Positions 1 to 10,807 of a stretch of 64,000 bases of DNA are shown here, piece by piece. The position numbers and the translations under genes are program-made. How positions within the stretch are numbered: position 1 is the first letter of the stretch; every line of letters starts with the position of its first letter. Source of the DNA: Nocardia altamirensis NBRC 108246 (GTDB lineage: Bacteria > Actinomycetota > Actinomycetes > Mycobacteriales > Mycobacteriaceae); assembly GCF_001612685.1 (NCBI RefSeq), contig NZ_BDAY01000068.1, positions 1 to 64,000 on the forward strand, in the 5' to 3' direction. The notes below the pieces were generated by a model. It saw only the letters and a list, made by a program, of their open reading frames with translations. It ran no database searches and was not told the DNA's origin.

Positions 1-96
1 CTTGTGCCGGTGCACCTCGGCGAGCGCGTCGCGGGCGCGGTCGGCGGCGGCGCGGACACCGGGGAGATCGACGAGAGGCTGGAGCGGATCGGTCAC
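1..96 (-). CDS. N-terminal fragment of a conserved actinobacterial protein (partial)
   Basis: A frame on the minus strand opens at a GTG at 94-96 and runs off the left edge after 32 codons, beginning VTDPLQPLVDLPGV and then an Ala/Arg-rich helix. The opening resembles, from memory, the actinobacterial protein next to the dipeptide transporter in M. tuberculosis (Rv3662c), and the position beside the dpp operon fits. The gene continues outside the window, so no domain or function can be stated. The start codon is a guess: no clear ribosome binding site is visible. Confidence 0.45.
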   Translation of the reverse strand, partial: MTDPLQPLVDLPGVRAAADRARDALAEVHRHK

Positions 97-156
97 GGCA
101 TACGAGGCTACTTGCGCGCACCCGCAGGTAACCCAGGGGCTCGTCGACTCCGGAGG

Positions 157-621
157 TCAGGAGCCCGCGGTGCGGTGCCGCTCGATGGTCTGCTCGATCC
201 CGGCAATGGCCGTGAGCTGTGCGGGGGTCAGCAGGTCGGTGAATCGTTGCCGAATGGACTCGCGGTGCGCCGGGGTGGCCGCGTCCAGCGCCTGCCGCCC
301 TGCTGCGGCAAGCAGGACGTCCTGGCCGCGGCCGTCGCGTTCGCACGGCTCGCGAGCGATGAGGCCGCGCCGTTCCATCCGGCCGAGCTGACGGGACAGC
401 CTGCTGTGCGGCCAATACATGTGCGCGGCAAGGCCGCTCACTCGCACACACGCCTCGGTGGCCGCCAATTCCGCGACAGCGGTGAGCACTTCGTAGTCGG
501 GCATCGAAAGCCCGGTGTCCCGCTCCAGGTCTCGGGCGATCTCGGCATCAACGAGCAGGCGTAGTCGTCGGTAGGCCGCCCAGCCGTCGTCAGAACGCCG
601 GTGCGCCGAGGTTTCTGGCAT
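157..621 (-). CDS. MarR family transcriptional regulator
   Basis: This 154-residue protein has the size and layout of a MarR winged-helix repressor. An N-terminal helical stretch is followed by a helix-turn-helix around residues 50-80 (VSGLAAHMYWPHSRLSRQLG), a wing (ERRGLIAREPCERDGRGQDV, residues 83-102) and a C-terminal dimerisation helix. It is divergent from the alpha/beta hydrolase at 710 and is the likely local regulator of that gene and of itself. A TAGACT box on the minus strand (629-634) lies 7 nt before the ATG, so the mRNA is probably leaderless. A perfect TTACATGTAA palindrome at 646-655 sits just upstream of that box. The ligand is unknown. Confidence 0.85.
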   Translation of the reverse strand: MPETSAHRRSDDGWAAYRRLRLLVDAEIARDLERDTGLSMPDYEVLTAVAELAATEACVRVSGLAAHMYWPHSRLSRQLGRMERRGLIAREPCERDGRGQDVLLAAAGRQALDAATPAHRESIRQRFTDLLTPAQLTAIAGIEQTIERHRTAGS

Positions 622-645
622 GCCCCCAAGTCTAGGGGGTTCTAT

Positions 646-655
646 TTACATGTAA
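646..655. promoter_or_regulatory. Candidate MarR operator
   Basis: The perfect 10-bp palindrome TTACATGTAA lies between the divergent MarR and hydrolase genes, immediately upstream of the MarR -10 box at 629-634. A repressor bound here would block both promoters. Confidence 0.45.
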
Positions 656-709
656 CGAATGTCCGGATACGGTTCGCGTCACATCTGAGTTAGCGGGAGG
701 TTGTGCGAG

Positions 710-1582
710 ATGAGCAGTAACGAGCGGATTTTCGAGGTCAATGGAATCCGTCTCTGCACCGAAACTTTCGGCGAATCGGGTGGGACACCGGTGCTGTTCC
801 TGCACGGCGCTGGAGAATCCATGCTCGCGTGGGACGCCGAGTTCATCGGGCGGCTGGTCGCCGACGGCTGGCAGGCCATCCGGATCGACAGCAGGGACGC
901 GGGCCGGTCGAGCACCTTCCCGGTCGGCGCGCCGGGCTACGGGCTCACCGACATGGTCGCCGATACGATCGGACTGCTCGATGCGCTCGAGGCGCCGCGG
1001 GCACATCTGATCGCCATGTCCCAGGGGTCTGCGGTGTCCCAGCTCACCGCCATCCACCACCCCGATCGGGTCGCCTCGTTGACGCTGACGGCGTCGACAC
1101 CCGGCGGTCCCGGCCACGAAAGCCCCGATCTGCCAGGGATTTCCGCAGAGCTGAGCGCGTTCTTCACGAACGAGCCGCCCGTGCCGGACTGGGCGGATCG
1201 CGCGGCGGTCATCGAGTACCTGGTCGAGGCCGAGCGCCCGTTCGCCGCGAGCAGCTACCCGTTCGACGCCGAACACCGCGCCGAGGCGGCGGGCCTGGTC
1301 TTCGATCGGGCCGCCGATATCGCGGCCCAGCTGACCAATCCGTATCTGGTCGATGCGGGCGAACCGTGGCGCGACCTGCTCGGCACCATCACCGCACCGA
1401 CCCTGGTGCTGCACGGCGCGGAGGATCCGCTGTTCCCGATCGAACACGGAAAGGCCTTGGCCGCAGCGATTCCCGGTGCCGGATTCCTGCCGATGGCGCA
1501 GGCGGGACACGAGGTCCCGCCGCCCCATCAGTGGGACGACGTGATCCCCGCGATCCTCGCGCACCTGGCCCGCGTCGCATGA
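710..1582 (+). CDS. Alpha/beta hydrolase
   Basis: This 290-residue single-domain alpha/beta hydrolase resembles RdmC-type methylesterases in its DSRDAGRS and GYGLTDMVADT stretches. The oxyanion motif HGAG is at residues 32-35. The nucleophile elbow AMSQG places Ser104 as nucleophile. The acid is in HGAEDPLFP and the base in AGHEVPPPH. GGGAGG at 695-700 is 9 nt from the ATG at 710, which is preferred over the in-frame TTG at 701. It is divergent from a MarR gene and ends at a bidirectional terminator. The substrate is not known; a detoxifying esterase is plausible from the MarR pairing. Confidence 0.8.
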   Translation: MSSNERIFEVNGIRLCTETFGESGGTPVLFLHGAGESMLAWDAEFIGRLVADGWQAIRIDSRDAGRSSTFPVGAPGYGLTDMVADTIGLLDALEAPRAHLIAMSQGSAVSQLTAIHHPDRVASLTLTASTPGGPGHESPDLPGISAELSAFFTNEPPVPDWADRAAVIEYLVEAERPFAASSYPFDAEHRAEAAGLVFDRAADIAAQLTNPYLVDAGEPWRDLLGTITAPTLVLHGAEDPLFPIEHGKALAAAIPGAGFLPMAQAGHEVPPPHQWDDVIPAILAHLARVA

Positions 1583-1623
1583 TCGGCCATTGCCCGCCCT
1601 GGCGCCCATCGTCCTGAATGCGC

Positions 1624-1656
1624 GGCAAGCCCCGACCCAGCGGGCCGGGGCTTGCC
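1624..1656. terminator. Bidirectional terminator hairpin
   Basis: Perfect 11-bp arms at 1624-1634 and 1646-1656 (GGCAAGCCCCG and complement) with an 11-nt loop lie between the convergent hydrolase and dppD genes. Confidence 0.7.
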
Positions 1657-1694
1657 ACGTCACTACTCGGTAGGCTGCTGAGCCCACCGACTCG

Positions 1695-3383
1695 CTAGCC
1701 TGCCAACAGATCCCGGCCGGGAATGGCATCCAGCAAACGCTGGGTGTATTCCTCGCGGGGATTGTCGAAGACCTGCTCGGTGGAGGCCGCCTCGACCACC
1801 TTGCCGTTCTGCATGACCAGCACGTCGTCGGCGATCTGCCGGACGACGGCCAAGTCGTGCGTGATGAACACATACGACAGGCCGAGCTCGGCTTGCAGGT
1901 CGTTGAGCAGCCGCAGAATCTGCGCCTGCACCAGCACGTCGAGCGCGGAGACCGCCTCGTCGCACACCACGACCTCGGGCGAAAGTGCCAGCGCACGTGC
2001 AACGGCCACGCGCTGACGCTGTCCGCCGGACAGCTCGTTCGGATAGCGCCGCATCACCGTCGACGGCAGCGACACCTTGTCGAGCAGCTCTCGAACCGTC
2101 GCCTCCCGCTCCTTCGGGGAGCCGATGTCGTGCGTGCGCAACGGCTCCTCGATGGTGCGGTAGATCGAGTACATCGGGTCGAGCGAGCCGTACGGGTCCT
2201 GGAAGATCGGCTGCACCCGGCGCCGGAACGCGAAGGCGCCCTTGCGATCCAGCTTCGCCACTTCCTTGCCGTCGAACACCACCTTGCCCGACGTCGGCTC
2301 GAGCAGGCCGAGGATCATCTTGGCGACCGTCGATTTGCCCGAGCCGGATTCGCCGACGATCGCGGTCGTGGTGCCACGCCGCAGCCGGAACGAGACGTCC
2401 TGCACCGCAGTGAAATCCGTCGACCGCCACGGCGCGTTGCCGCGAATCTTGAAGGCCTTGGTCAGGTTCTCGGTCACCACGACGTCGTCGGGAGCCGCGG
2501 CCAGCTCCGCGTCCGATGCCACCAGCTGCTCGGCGACCTGCACCGCCTGCTCGCGGATCTCGATGCGCTGCTTCACCGAGGACAGCCGCTGCGAGGCGAG
2601 CGAGGGTGCGGAGTTCACCAGCCGCTTGGTGTACAGGTGCTGCGGTTCGCGCAGAATCTGCAGGGCAGGACCGGATTCCACCACCCGGCCCCGATACATC
2701 ACCACCAGGTGTTCGGCCCGCTCGGCCGCAAGTCCGAGGTCATGGGTGATCAGCAGTACCGCGGTGCCGAGCTCGTTGGTGAGACCGTCGAGATGGTCGA
2801 GGATCTGACGCTGCACCGTCACGTCCAGCGCCGAGGTCGGTTCGTCGGCGATCAGCAGCTTGGGCCGGCAAGCCAGGCCGATGGCGATGAGCGCACGCTG
2901 GCGCATACCGCCGGAGAACTCGTGCGGATACTGGTTCACCCGTCGCGCGGCGTCGGACATGCCCGCTTCCTCGAGCAGTTCGATGGCGCGCTGCTTGGCC
3001 GCCTTGCCCTTGGCGATGCCGTTGGCCTCCAACGTTTCCTGAATCTGGAAGCCGATCTTCCACACCGGGTTGAGGTTCGACATCGGATCCTGCGGGACCA
3101 ATCCGATGCCGCTGCCGCGGACCGCGATGACGTCCTTCTTGGACACCTTCGCGAGATCCTTGCCGTCGAACAGGATGTTGCCCGAGGTGACCTGCCCGGT
3201 GCCGGGCAGCAGATCGATGATCGCGTGCGCGGTGGTGGACTTGCCCGACCCGGATTCGCCGACGATCGCGACGGTTTGGCCCGGATACACCGACAGGTTC
3301 ACGTCACGAACCGCGGGGATCTTCTTGCCCTCGGAGCTGAAACAGACGTTGAGGTCCTTGATTTCGAGCAGTGGCGCGGTCAT
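1695..3383 (-). CDS. dppD: Dipeptide/oligopeptide ABC transporter, fused double ATPase
   Basis: This cytoplasmic ATP-hydrolysing component of a peptide importer has 562 residues and contains two complete ABC domains, equivalent to OppD fused to OppF. Each half has a Walker A motif GESGSGKST (near residues 39 and 345), a signature (FSGGMRQR in the first half, LSGGQRQR in the second) and a Walker B ending in DEPTSALD or DEAVSALD. Both sites therefore look catalytically competent. The start overlaps the stop of dppC by 4 nt (ATGA), indicating translational coupling. The gene is last in the dppA-B-C-D order and matches the M. tuberculosis DppD arrangement. Confidence 0.93.
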   Translation of the reverse strand: MTAPLLEIKDLNVCFSSEGKKIPAVRDVNLSVYPGQTVAIVGESGSGKSTTAHAIIDLLPGTGQVTSGNILFDGKDLAKVSKKDVIAVRGSGIGLVPQDPMSNLNPVWKIGFQIQETLEANGIAKGKAAKQRAIELLEEAGMSDAARRVNQYPHEFSGGMRQRALIAIGLACRPKLLIADEPTSALDVTVQRQILDHLDGLTNELGTAVLLITHDLGLAAERAEHLVVMYRGRVVESGPALQILREPQHLYTKRLVNSAPSLASQRLSSVKQRIEIREQAVQVAEQLVASDAELAAAPDDVVVTENLTKAFKIRGNAPWRSTDFTAVQDVSFRLRRGTTTAIVGESGSGKSTVAKMILGLLEPTSGKVVFDGKEVAKLDRKGAFAFRRRVQPIFQDPYGSLDPMYSIYRTIEEPLRTHDIGSPKEREATVRELLDKVSLPSTVMRRYPNELSGGQRQRVAVARALALSPEVVVCDEAVSALDVLVQAQILRLLNDLQAELGLSYVFITHDLAVVRQIADDVLVMQNGKVVEAASTEQVFDNPREEYTQRLLDAIPGRDLLAG

Positions 3384-4357
3384 CGCTTCCTCGCCTTCGG
3401 GTCGAGGGCGTCGCGCACCGCGTCGCCGAGCATGATGAAGCTCAGCACGGTGAGCGCCAACGCCGTTGCGGGGTAGAACAGGATCGCGGAGGTGCGAATC
3501 TCCTTCTGCCCCGACGCGATATCGGAGCCCCAGGACACGATCGTGCGCGGCAGTCCGACACCGAGGTAGGACAACGTCGCCTCGGTGACGATGAAGACGC
3601 CGAGCCAGAGCGTGGTGACCACGATCAGCGGACCCGCCGAGTTCGGCAGCACGTGCCGAATCAGCGTGCGTATTCGCGAGACGCCCAATGCCTTTGCGGC
3701 CGTGACGTAATCACTGTTCTTCGATTGGATCACCGCACTGCGGGCGATCCGCGCGGCCTGCGGCCAGGTGAACGCGGACAGGATGATGATCACGGTCCAG
3801 ATGGTCCGCGAATCGAGCAGCTGCATGACCACGATCGCCGCCAGCATCAGCGGGATGGCGTAGAAGATCTCGGCGACGCGCGACACGATCGAGTCGAGCA
3901 GCCCGCCGTAGAAACCGGAAAGTGCACCGAGGACGCCGCCGATCAGCACGAAGAAGATCGTGGCGCCGACGCCTGCCATCACCGAAGCCCTTGCCCCGTA
4001 GACGGTTCGGGCGTAGATGTCACAGCCTTGCTTGTCGTAGCCGAACGGATGACCCGCGCTGCTCGGATGCATGCTGAAATCGCCGTTGCAGTAGCGCGGA
4101 TCCTGGCTGGTGAACAGCCCTGGCCAAATGACAACCACGAGGACGAACAGGATCATCAACGCCGCGACGATGAAGATCGGGTTGCGCCGCAGCTGCCGCC
4201 ACGCATCGGTCCAGATGCTGGTCGGCGAGCCTGCGTCGACGACCATGTCGGTCGCGAGCACCTCGACCTCGTCGGGTGGGGCGACGAAGTAGGTCTGCCT
4301 GCCGCGGGCCGCGCTCTCCGCGAGGTCGATTCCTTGTCCTTTGTCGAGGTCAGGCAT
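3380..4357 (-). CDS. dppC: Dipeptide ABC transporter permease DppC
   Basis: This 325-residue inner-membrane permease belongs to the OppC/DppC class. An N-terminal cytoplasmic segment of about 55 residues leads to a first membrane helix (IFIVAALMILFVLVVVIWPG). A periplasmic loop and five further helices follow. The EAA coupling loop is seen around AAKALGVSRIRTLIRHVLPN, which docks on the ATPase. It overlaps dppB by 8 nt and dppD by 4 nt, so the three genes are co-translated. Confidence 0.92.
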   Translation of the reverse strand: MPDLDKGQGIDLAESAARGRQTYFVAPPDEVEVLATDMVVDAGSPTSIWTDAWRQLRRNPIFIVAALMILFVLVVVIWPGLFTSQDPRYCNGDFSMHPSSAGHPFGYDKQGCDIYARTVYGARASVMAGVGATIFFVLIGGVLGALSGFYGGLLDSIVSRVAEIFYAIPLMLAAIVVMQLLDSRTIWTVIIILSAFTWPQAARIARSAVIQSKNSDYVTAAKALGVSRIRTLIRHVLPNSAGPLIVVTTLWLGVFIVTEATLSYLGVGLPRTIVSWGSDIASGQKEIRTSAILFYPATALALTVLSFIMLGDAVRDALDPKARKR

Positions 4358-5276
4358 AGCGAATCCTCGGGTCGAGTGCGGCGTAGAGCAGATCTACGAA
4401 CAGATTCGAGATCAGGAAGATGACGATCAGCACCGTCACGAACGAGACGACGGTCGGCGGCTCGCCGCGGGTAATCGCCTGGTAGAGCGTGCCACCCACG
4501 CCGGGGATGTTGAAGATGCCTTCGGTGACGATCGCACCGCCCATCAGCGCCCCGAGGTCGGCGCCGAGGAAGGTGATCACCGGGATCATCGAGTTGCGCA
4601 GGATGTGCACGGTGACCACCCGGCGCCTGCTGAGTCCCTTGGCCGTCGCGGTCCGGACGTAGTCGGCGGACATGTTCTCCGCCACCGAGTTTCGGGTCAA
4701 CCGCAGCACGTACGCGAACGACAGCGAGCCGAGCACGAACGCGGGAACGATCAGCGCGCCGAAGCTCGCGTTGCCGCCGACGGTCACCGGGGCGATCTCC
4801 CATTTCACGCCGAGCAGGTACTGCGCGAGGAAGCCGACGACGAAGATCGGGACGGCGATCACGATCAGGCTGATCACCAGCATCGACGAGTCGAACAGCT
4901 TGCCCTTGCGCAGGCCGGCGATCAGGCCGAAGATCACGCCGAAGACGGCTTCGACGAACAGCGCCATGAAGGCGAGTTTGATCGTGATCGGGAACGCCCG
5001 AGCCAGCTCCGCGCGAACCGGCCTTCCGGAGAAGGCAGTACCGAAATCGAACGTCAGAATGCCCTTCAAATACAGCAGATACTGCATGAAGAAGGGCTGG
5101 TCGAGGTGGTAGCGCGCACGCAGCTGCGCTTCCACCGCGGGGGTCATCGGCTTGTCGCCTGCGAGCGCGGAGATCGGGTCGCCGGGAACAAGGAAGACCA
5201 GGGCATAAATAAGCAGCGTCGCTCCGAGGAACACAGGGATCATCTGGAGCAGACGCCGCACGACATACCAGGCCAT
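4350..5276 (-). CDS. dppB: Dipeptide ABC transporter permease DppB
   Basis: This 308-residue membrane permease has six predicted helices, beginning with the hallmark N-terminus MAWYVVRRLLQMIPVFLGAT. The EAA loop is near TATAKGLSRRRVVTVHILRN. An AGGAGG site sits 4 nt before the ATG, so this gene can start translation independently of dppA, from which it is separated by a strong hairpin. It pairs with DppC to form the channel. Confidence 0.93.
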   Translation of the reverse strand: MAWYVVRRLLQMIPVFLGATLLIYALVFLVPGDPISALAGDKPMTPAVEAQLRARYHLDQPFFMQYLLYLKGILTFDFGTAFSGRPVRAELARAFPITIKLAFMALFVEAVFGVIFGLIAGLRKGKLFDSSMLVISLIVIAVPIFVVGFLAQYLLGVKWEIAPVTVGGNASFGALIVPAFVLGSLSFAYVLRLTRNSVAENMSADYVRTATAKGLSRRRVVTVHILRNSMIPVITFLGADLGALMGGAIVTEGIFNIPGVGGTLYQAITRGEPPTVVSFVTVLIVIFLISNLFVDLLYAALDPRIRYA

Positions 5277-5294
5277 TTCGCCTCCTGAGTCAGT

Positions 5295-5329
5295 GATGCG
5301 CCGCGCCTCGGCTCGAGGCGCGGCGCATC
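5295..5329 (-). terminator. Perfect 16-bp intercistronic hairpin between dppA and dppB
   Basis: Arms at 5295-5310 and 5314-5329 are exactly complementary over 16 bp with a 3-nt loop, and lie in the 58-nt gap after dppA. No T tract follows on the minus strand. It is better read as a stability or partial-termination element that keeps the binding protein more abundant than the membrane components. Confidence 0.65.
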
Positions 5330-5334
5330 AGCGG

Positions 5335-6942
5335 CTACTTCTCGATGTTCTCGAAGTCGAACAGTCCGTTCCAGGCGAGCTCGGCCTTCTTGACCTTGTC
5401 CGACCGACCGGCGTTGGCGATGTACTCGAACATCGGGATGTCGGACATGTCCTTGAGCATCAGGGCCTGCGCCTTGGCGACGATCTTGTAGGACTCCTCG
5501 AGGGTCGGCGCGGCCAGGGCGTCATCGAGCAGCTTGTCGAACTCGGGGCTCTTGTAGTCGACGTTGTTGGTGTCGGAGTAGCTGTAGTAGTTCGACGTGA
5601 GGAACTGCAGCATGGTCGGGTAGTCACCCTGCCAGCCGTAGCGGAAGGCCTTGCCGATGGTCTTGGCGTTCACCAGGTCCCTGATGTTCTTGAACGTCGG
5701 GTACGCGGTGGCGATGGCCTCGATACCGAGGGTGTTCTTGATGCTGTTCGCGGTGGCTTCGATCCAGGCCTGGTGGCCGCCGTCGGAGTTGTAGGCGATC
5801 TCGAAGGTGCCCGACCACGGCGAAATGACGTTGGCCTGGGCCCACAGCTTCTTCGCCTCCTCCGGGTTGTACTTCAGCACCTCGGAGCCGGGCAGGTTGC
5901 CGTTGAAGCCGGGCAACGTGCTTGCGGTGAAGTCCTTGGCCGGGACGCGGGAACCGTGGAAGATGTTCTGGCAGATCTGTTCCCGGTTGATGGCCATCGA
6001 GATGGCCTTACGCCGCAGCAGGCCTTCTTCGCCCGCGAAGTGCGGGACGTTCTGCTGGATGCCGACCTTCTGGTTCTGCGCGGTGGGCTTGGTGATCGCG
6101 CGATCGCCGAGGTCCTTCTCGTACGACGCCAGCGCGCTGTCCGGAATGGTGTCGAGCGAGTCCAGGTTGCCGGCAAGCAGGTCCTGGTAGGCGGTGTCGA
6201 AGGACTGGTACATCACGAACCGCAGGCCCTTGTTCTTGGCCGGGCGGCCGCCCTTGTACTCCGGGTTCGGCACCAGGTCGATCTGCACGTTGTGCTGCCA
6301 GGCACCGTTGCTCGCGAACTTGTACGGGCCGTTGCCGATCGGGTTCTCGCCGAACGCCTTGATGTCCTTGAACGCCGCCTCGGGCAGCGGGTAGAACGGC
6401 GCGTAGCCGAGGCCGGTCTCGAAGTCGATGGACGGCGACTCCAGCTCGACGGTGAACGTGCGGTCGTCGACCACCTTCAGGCCCGACAAGGTCTGTGCCG
6501 TCGGCTTTTCCGCGGAGACTTCCTTGAAGCCCTTGATCGGGGTGAACACGTAGCTCTGCAACTGAGCGTTGGTGCCGAGTGCGCCGTAGTTCCACGCGTC
6601 GACGAAGGACTTGGCCTTGACCGGGGTGCCGTCGGAGAACTTCCAGTCCGGCTTGATGGTGATCTTGTAGTTCTTCCGGTCGGTCGTCTCGATCTTTTCG
6701 GCCATCTCGTCGTGCGGAACACCGCTGGCGTCGTAGTACTTCAGCCCAGCGAACAACCGGTCGACGACGCGGCCGCCCATGTTCTCGTTGGTGTTGGTGG
6801 GCACCAACGGGTTCTGCGGCTCACCACCGCCGGTGGTGACGATGCTCGAGTCGGCACTATCGCCCGACGAGCACGCCGCCAGACCGAGGCTTGTGGCCAA
6901 CAGTACCGCTGCGGTCAGCGCCATTGCTCTGTTGAATCTCAA
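5335..6942 (-). CDS. dppA: Dipeptide ABC transporter substrate-binding lipoprotein
   Basis: This family 5 extracellular solute-binding protein has 535 residues. The TTG at 6942 is chosen because GGGAG lies just upstream and because it leaves a compact signal peptide (MRFNRAMALTAAVLLATSLG) ending in the lipobox LAAC. The cysteine would be lipidated and anchor the protein outside the membrane. The conserved peptide-binding region includes TIKPDWKFSDGTPVKAKSF and NPIGNGPYKF. It is the first gene of the dppABCD operon. Peptide specificity cannot be read from sequence; in M. tuberculosis this system is linked to di/tripeptide and haem uptake. Confidence 0.9.
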   Translation of the reverse strand: MRFNRAMALTAAVLLATSLGLAACSSGDSADSSIVTTGGGEPQNPLVPTNTNENMGGRVVDRLFAGLKYYDASGVPHDEMAEKIETTDRKNYKITIKPDWKFSDGTPVKAKSFVDAWNYGALGTNAQLQSYVFTPIKGFKEVSAEKPTAQTLSGLKVVDDRTFTVELESPSIDFETGLGYAPFYPLPEAAFKDIKAFGENPIGNGPYKFASNGAWQHNVQIDLVPNPEYKGGRPAKNKGLRFVMYQSFDTAYQDLLAGNLDSLDTIPDSALASYEKDLGDRAITKPTAQNQKVGIQQNVPHFAGEEGLLRRKAISMAINREQICQNIFHGSRVPAKDFTASTLPGFNGNLPGSEVLKYNPEEAKKLWAQANVISPWSGTFEIAYNSDGGHQAWIEATANSIKNTLGIEAIATAYPTFKNIRDLVNAKTIGKAFRYGWQGDYPTMLQFLTSNYYSYSDTNNVDYKSPEFDKLLDDALAAPTLEESYKIVAKAQALMLKDMSDIPMFEYIANAGRSDKVKKAELAWNGLFDFENIEK

Positions 6943-7338
6943 CGCGTTCTCCCGATTTCGACAAGGGCGGAACAGACGGCACGCGCGTGAGGTCACCAGG
7001 CGCATGCCGGCACAAACCGCCTTGGGTGACTCGGAGAGTAACCACCGAACAGGGCTATGTCATCGGATTGACCAAGGTTCATTCCACTTGTTACCAATCC
7101 GGCAACATGACCGAAACACGAAAAACATCGCGCGAAAAGGACCTATCCGCCGGAACATTGTCTCAAAGAGGCCATCCAGTCTGTCCGCCGGATCGGCCGC
7201 TCCGTCGCGGATCGCGCAACGGCGTGACAGTTCCGAAACCCGGTGGACACACCGGACGCGGCGTAGGTCACAGTTGTTTACTGTCGAACTTGCTGCGTTT
7301 GGTTCGTGGACTCAGGCTACGTGGAAAGAAGAAACGAG
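6943..7338. promoter_or_regulatory. Divergent dppA/acs promoter region
   Basis: This 396-bp gene-free stretch separates dppA (minus) from acs (plus). A TACTGT box at 7279-7284 could serve acs with a leader of roughly 48 nt, next to a GGTCACA half-site (7266-7272) like half a Crp site. No convincing full regulator site or RNA structure was found in the remainder. Confidence 0.4.
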
Positions 7339-9291
<1,953 letters not shown>

Positions 9292-9330
9292 CCCCTGGCA
9301 GGGGGCGCGGACACAGCTGCGCGACAGAAT

Positions 9331-9361
9331 AAGGCCGGTGGCGTGATTCGTCACCGGCCTT
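9331..9361 (+). terminator. Terminator after acs
   Basis: A perfect 10-bp stem (AAGGCCGGTG and complement, 9331-9340 and 9352-9361) with an 11-nt loop follows the acs stop codon by 39 nt. Confidence 0.7.
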
Positions 9362-9412
9362 ACCCGTTAGGATTGCGTAAGGTGTGCCGGGAAGTCTGGT
9401 CGGCATGCGGTC

Positions 9413-10807
9413 GTGTCCATGAACGCCGAATCGGTGGCAGGTGCGGTCGCAGCCATGACCGACCCTGCCGAAAGGTTCCCCGTGATCACGCAAGTGCGCT
9501 CGGAACTCTCCCGCTATCTACGCACGGAAACTGTCGGCGGTGCATTCCTTCTCATCGCGGCCGCCGCGGCGTTGCTGTGGGTGAACTCGCCGTGGGGCGC
9601 GAGCTACGTGACCATGACCGAGACCGTCCTCGCCGTCCCGCCGCTGCACCTCGACCTCACGCTGGCCGACTGGACCAAGGACGGCCTGCTCGCCATCTTC
9701 TTCTTCGTCGCAGGACTGGAGCTCAAACGCGAGCTGGTCGTCGGCGAGCTGGCCGACCCGAAGCGGGCCGCGCTCCCGATCATCGCCGCGGTCGGCGGCG
9801 TGGTCACTCCCGCGCTGATCGCCATGGCGGTCGGCGTCGGCGTCGAAGGGATGGATCGGGGCTGGGCCATTCCGGTGGCCACCGATATCGCGTTCGCGCT
9901 GGCCGTGCTCGCCATGACCGGCTCACGCATTCCGGCGAGCGCGCGGGTCTTCCTGCTCAGCCTCGCGGTGGTCGACGATCTGATGGCGATCGTGCTGATC
10001 GCCGTGTTGTTCACCACCACGGTGTCGCTGCTGTGGCTGCTCGCGGCGCTCGCCTGCTTCGCCGGATGGGCACTGGCCCAGCACAAGCGGATCAGGGGGC
10101 CGTGGCTCTATCTCCCGATCGCGCTGGTGGCCTGGTACGCGCTGCACGAGGCAGGCATCCACCCGACCATGGCAGGCGTGGTGCTCGGCCTGCTCACCAG
10201 GGTGCGGCCCGACCCAGGCGAGGACGAGGCGCCCGCCACCAGGCTGGAGCACCTGATCCAGCCGATCTCGGCCGGACTGTGCGTGCCGCTGTTCGCGCTG
10301 TTCGCCTCCGGAGTTCCGTTGGACGGCAGGGTGTTCGGCGAGCTGTTCAGCGACAGGCTAGCGCTCGCAGTAATTCTCGGGCTACTGCTCGGCAAGACCC
10401 TCGGCATCTTCGGGATCAGCTGGCTCGCAATCCGGTTCGGCATCGCGAAGCGGCCCGCCGGACTCGGCTATCGCGACATGTTCGCCCTGTCGGTGCTCGG
10501 CGCGATCGGGTTCACCGTTAGCCTTCTGGTGGCAGAGCTCGCGCTGGCCGACGTCGGAGATGGCTCCGCAGTCGAATTGGCGAAGGCCGCCGTGCTGGTC
10601 ACCTCAATGGCGGCGTCGCTCGCCGGTTCGGCGCTACTGTTGCGGCGTGGGCGTGTCCACCAGGCACGGCAGGACGCGCGTGCGCTAGAACGGGAAGACA
10701 ACGGCGTGATCGAGATACCGGCAGGCAGTAGCCTGCGGGACCGAGAGCGCCGCACATCGAACGGAGCCGAAGCAGTGCCGGGACAGGGAGAAGGGTCGAC
10801 CAAGTGA
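9413..10807 (+). CDS. nhaA: Na+/H+ antiporter NhaA
   Basis: This inner-membrane antiporter exchanges protons for sodium and contributes to pH and salt tolerance. It has up to 464 residues and about 11-12 membrane helices. The two diagnostic acidic motifs are visible: VATDIAFAL and, 30 residues later, the ion-binding pair in AVVDDLMAI. A charged tail of about 60 residues follows the last helix. The start is uncertain: GTG at 9413 and ATG at 9419 are both possible, and the nearest purine-rich sequence is 18 nt or more away. A TAGGAT box at 9368-9373 may be the -10. Its stop overlaps the next gene's GTG by 4 nt. Confidence 0.9.
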   Translation: MSMNAESVAGAVAAMTDPAERFPVITQVRSELSRYLRTETVGGAFLLIAAAAALLWVNSPWGASYVTMTETVLAVPPLHLDLTLADWTKDGLLAIFFFVAGLELKRELVVGELADPKRAALPIIAAVGGVVTPALIAMAVGVGVEGMDRGWAIPVATDIAFALAVLAMTGSRIPASARVFLLSLAVVDDLMAIVLIAVLFTTTVSLLWLLAALACFAGWALAQHKRIRGPWLYLPIALVAWYALHEAGIHPTMAGVVLGLLTRVRPDPGEDEAPATRLEHLIQPISAGLCVPLFALFASGVPLDGRVFGELFSDRLALAVILGLLLGKTLGIFGISWLAIRFGIAKRPAGLGYRDMFALSVLGAIGFTVSLLVAELALADVGDGSAVELAKAAVLVTSMAASLAGSALLLRRGRVHQARQDARALEREDNGVIEIPAGSSLRDRERRTSNGAEAVPGQGEGSTK

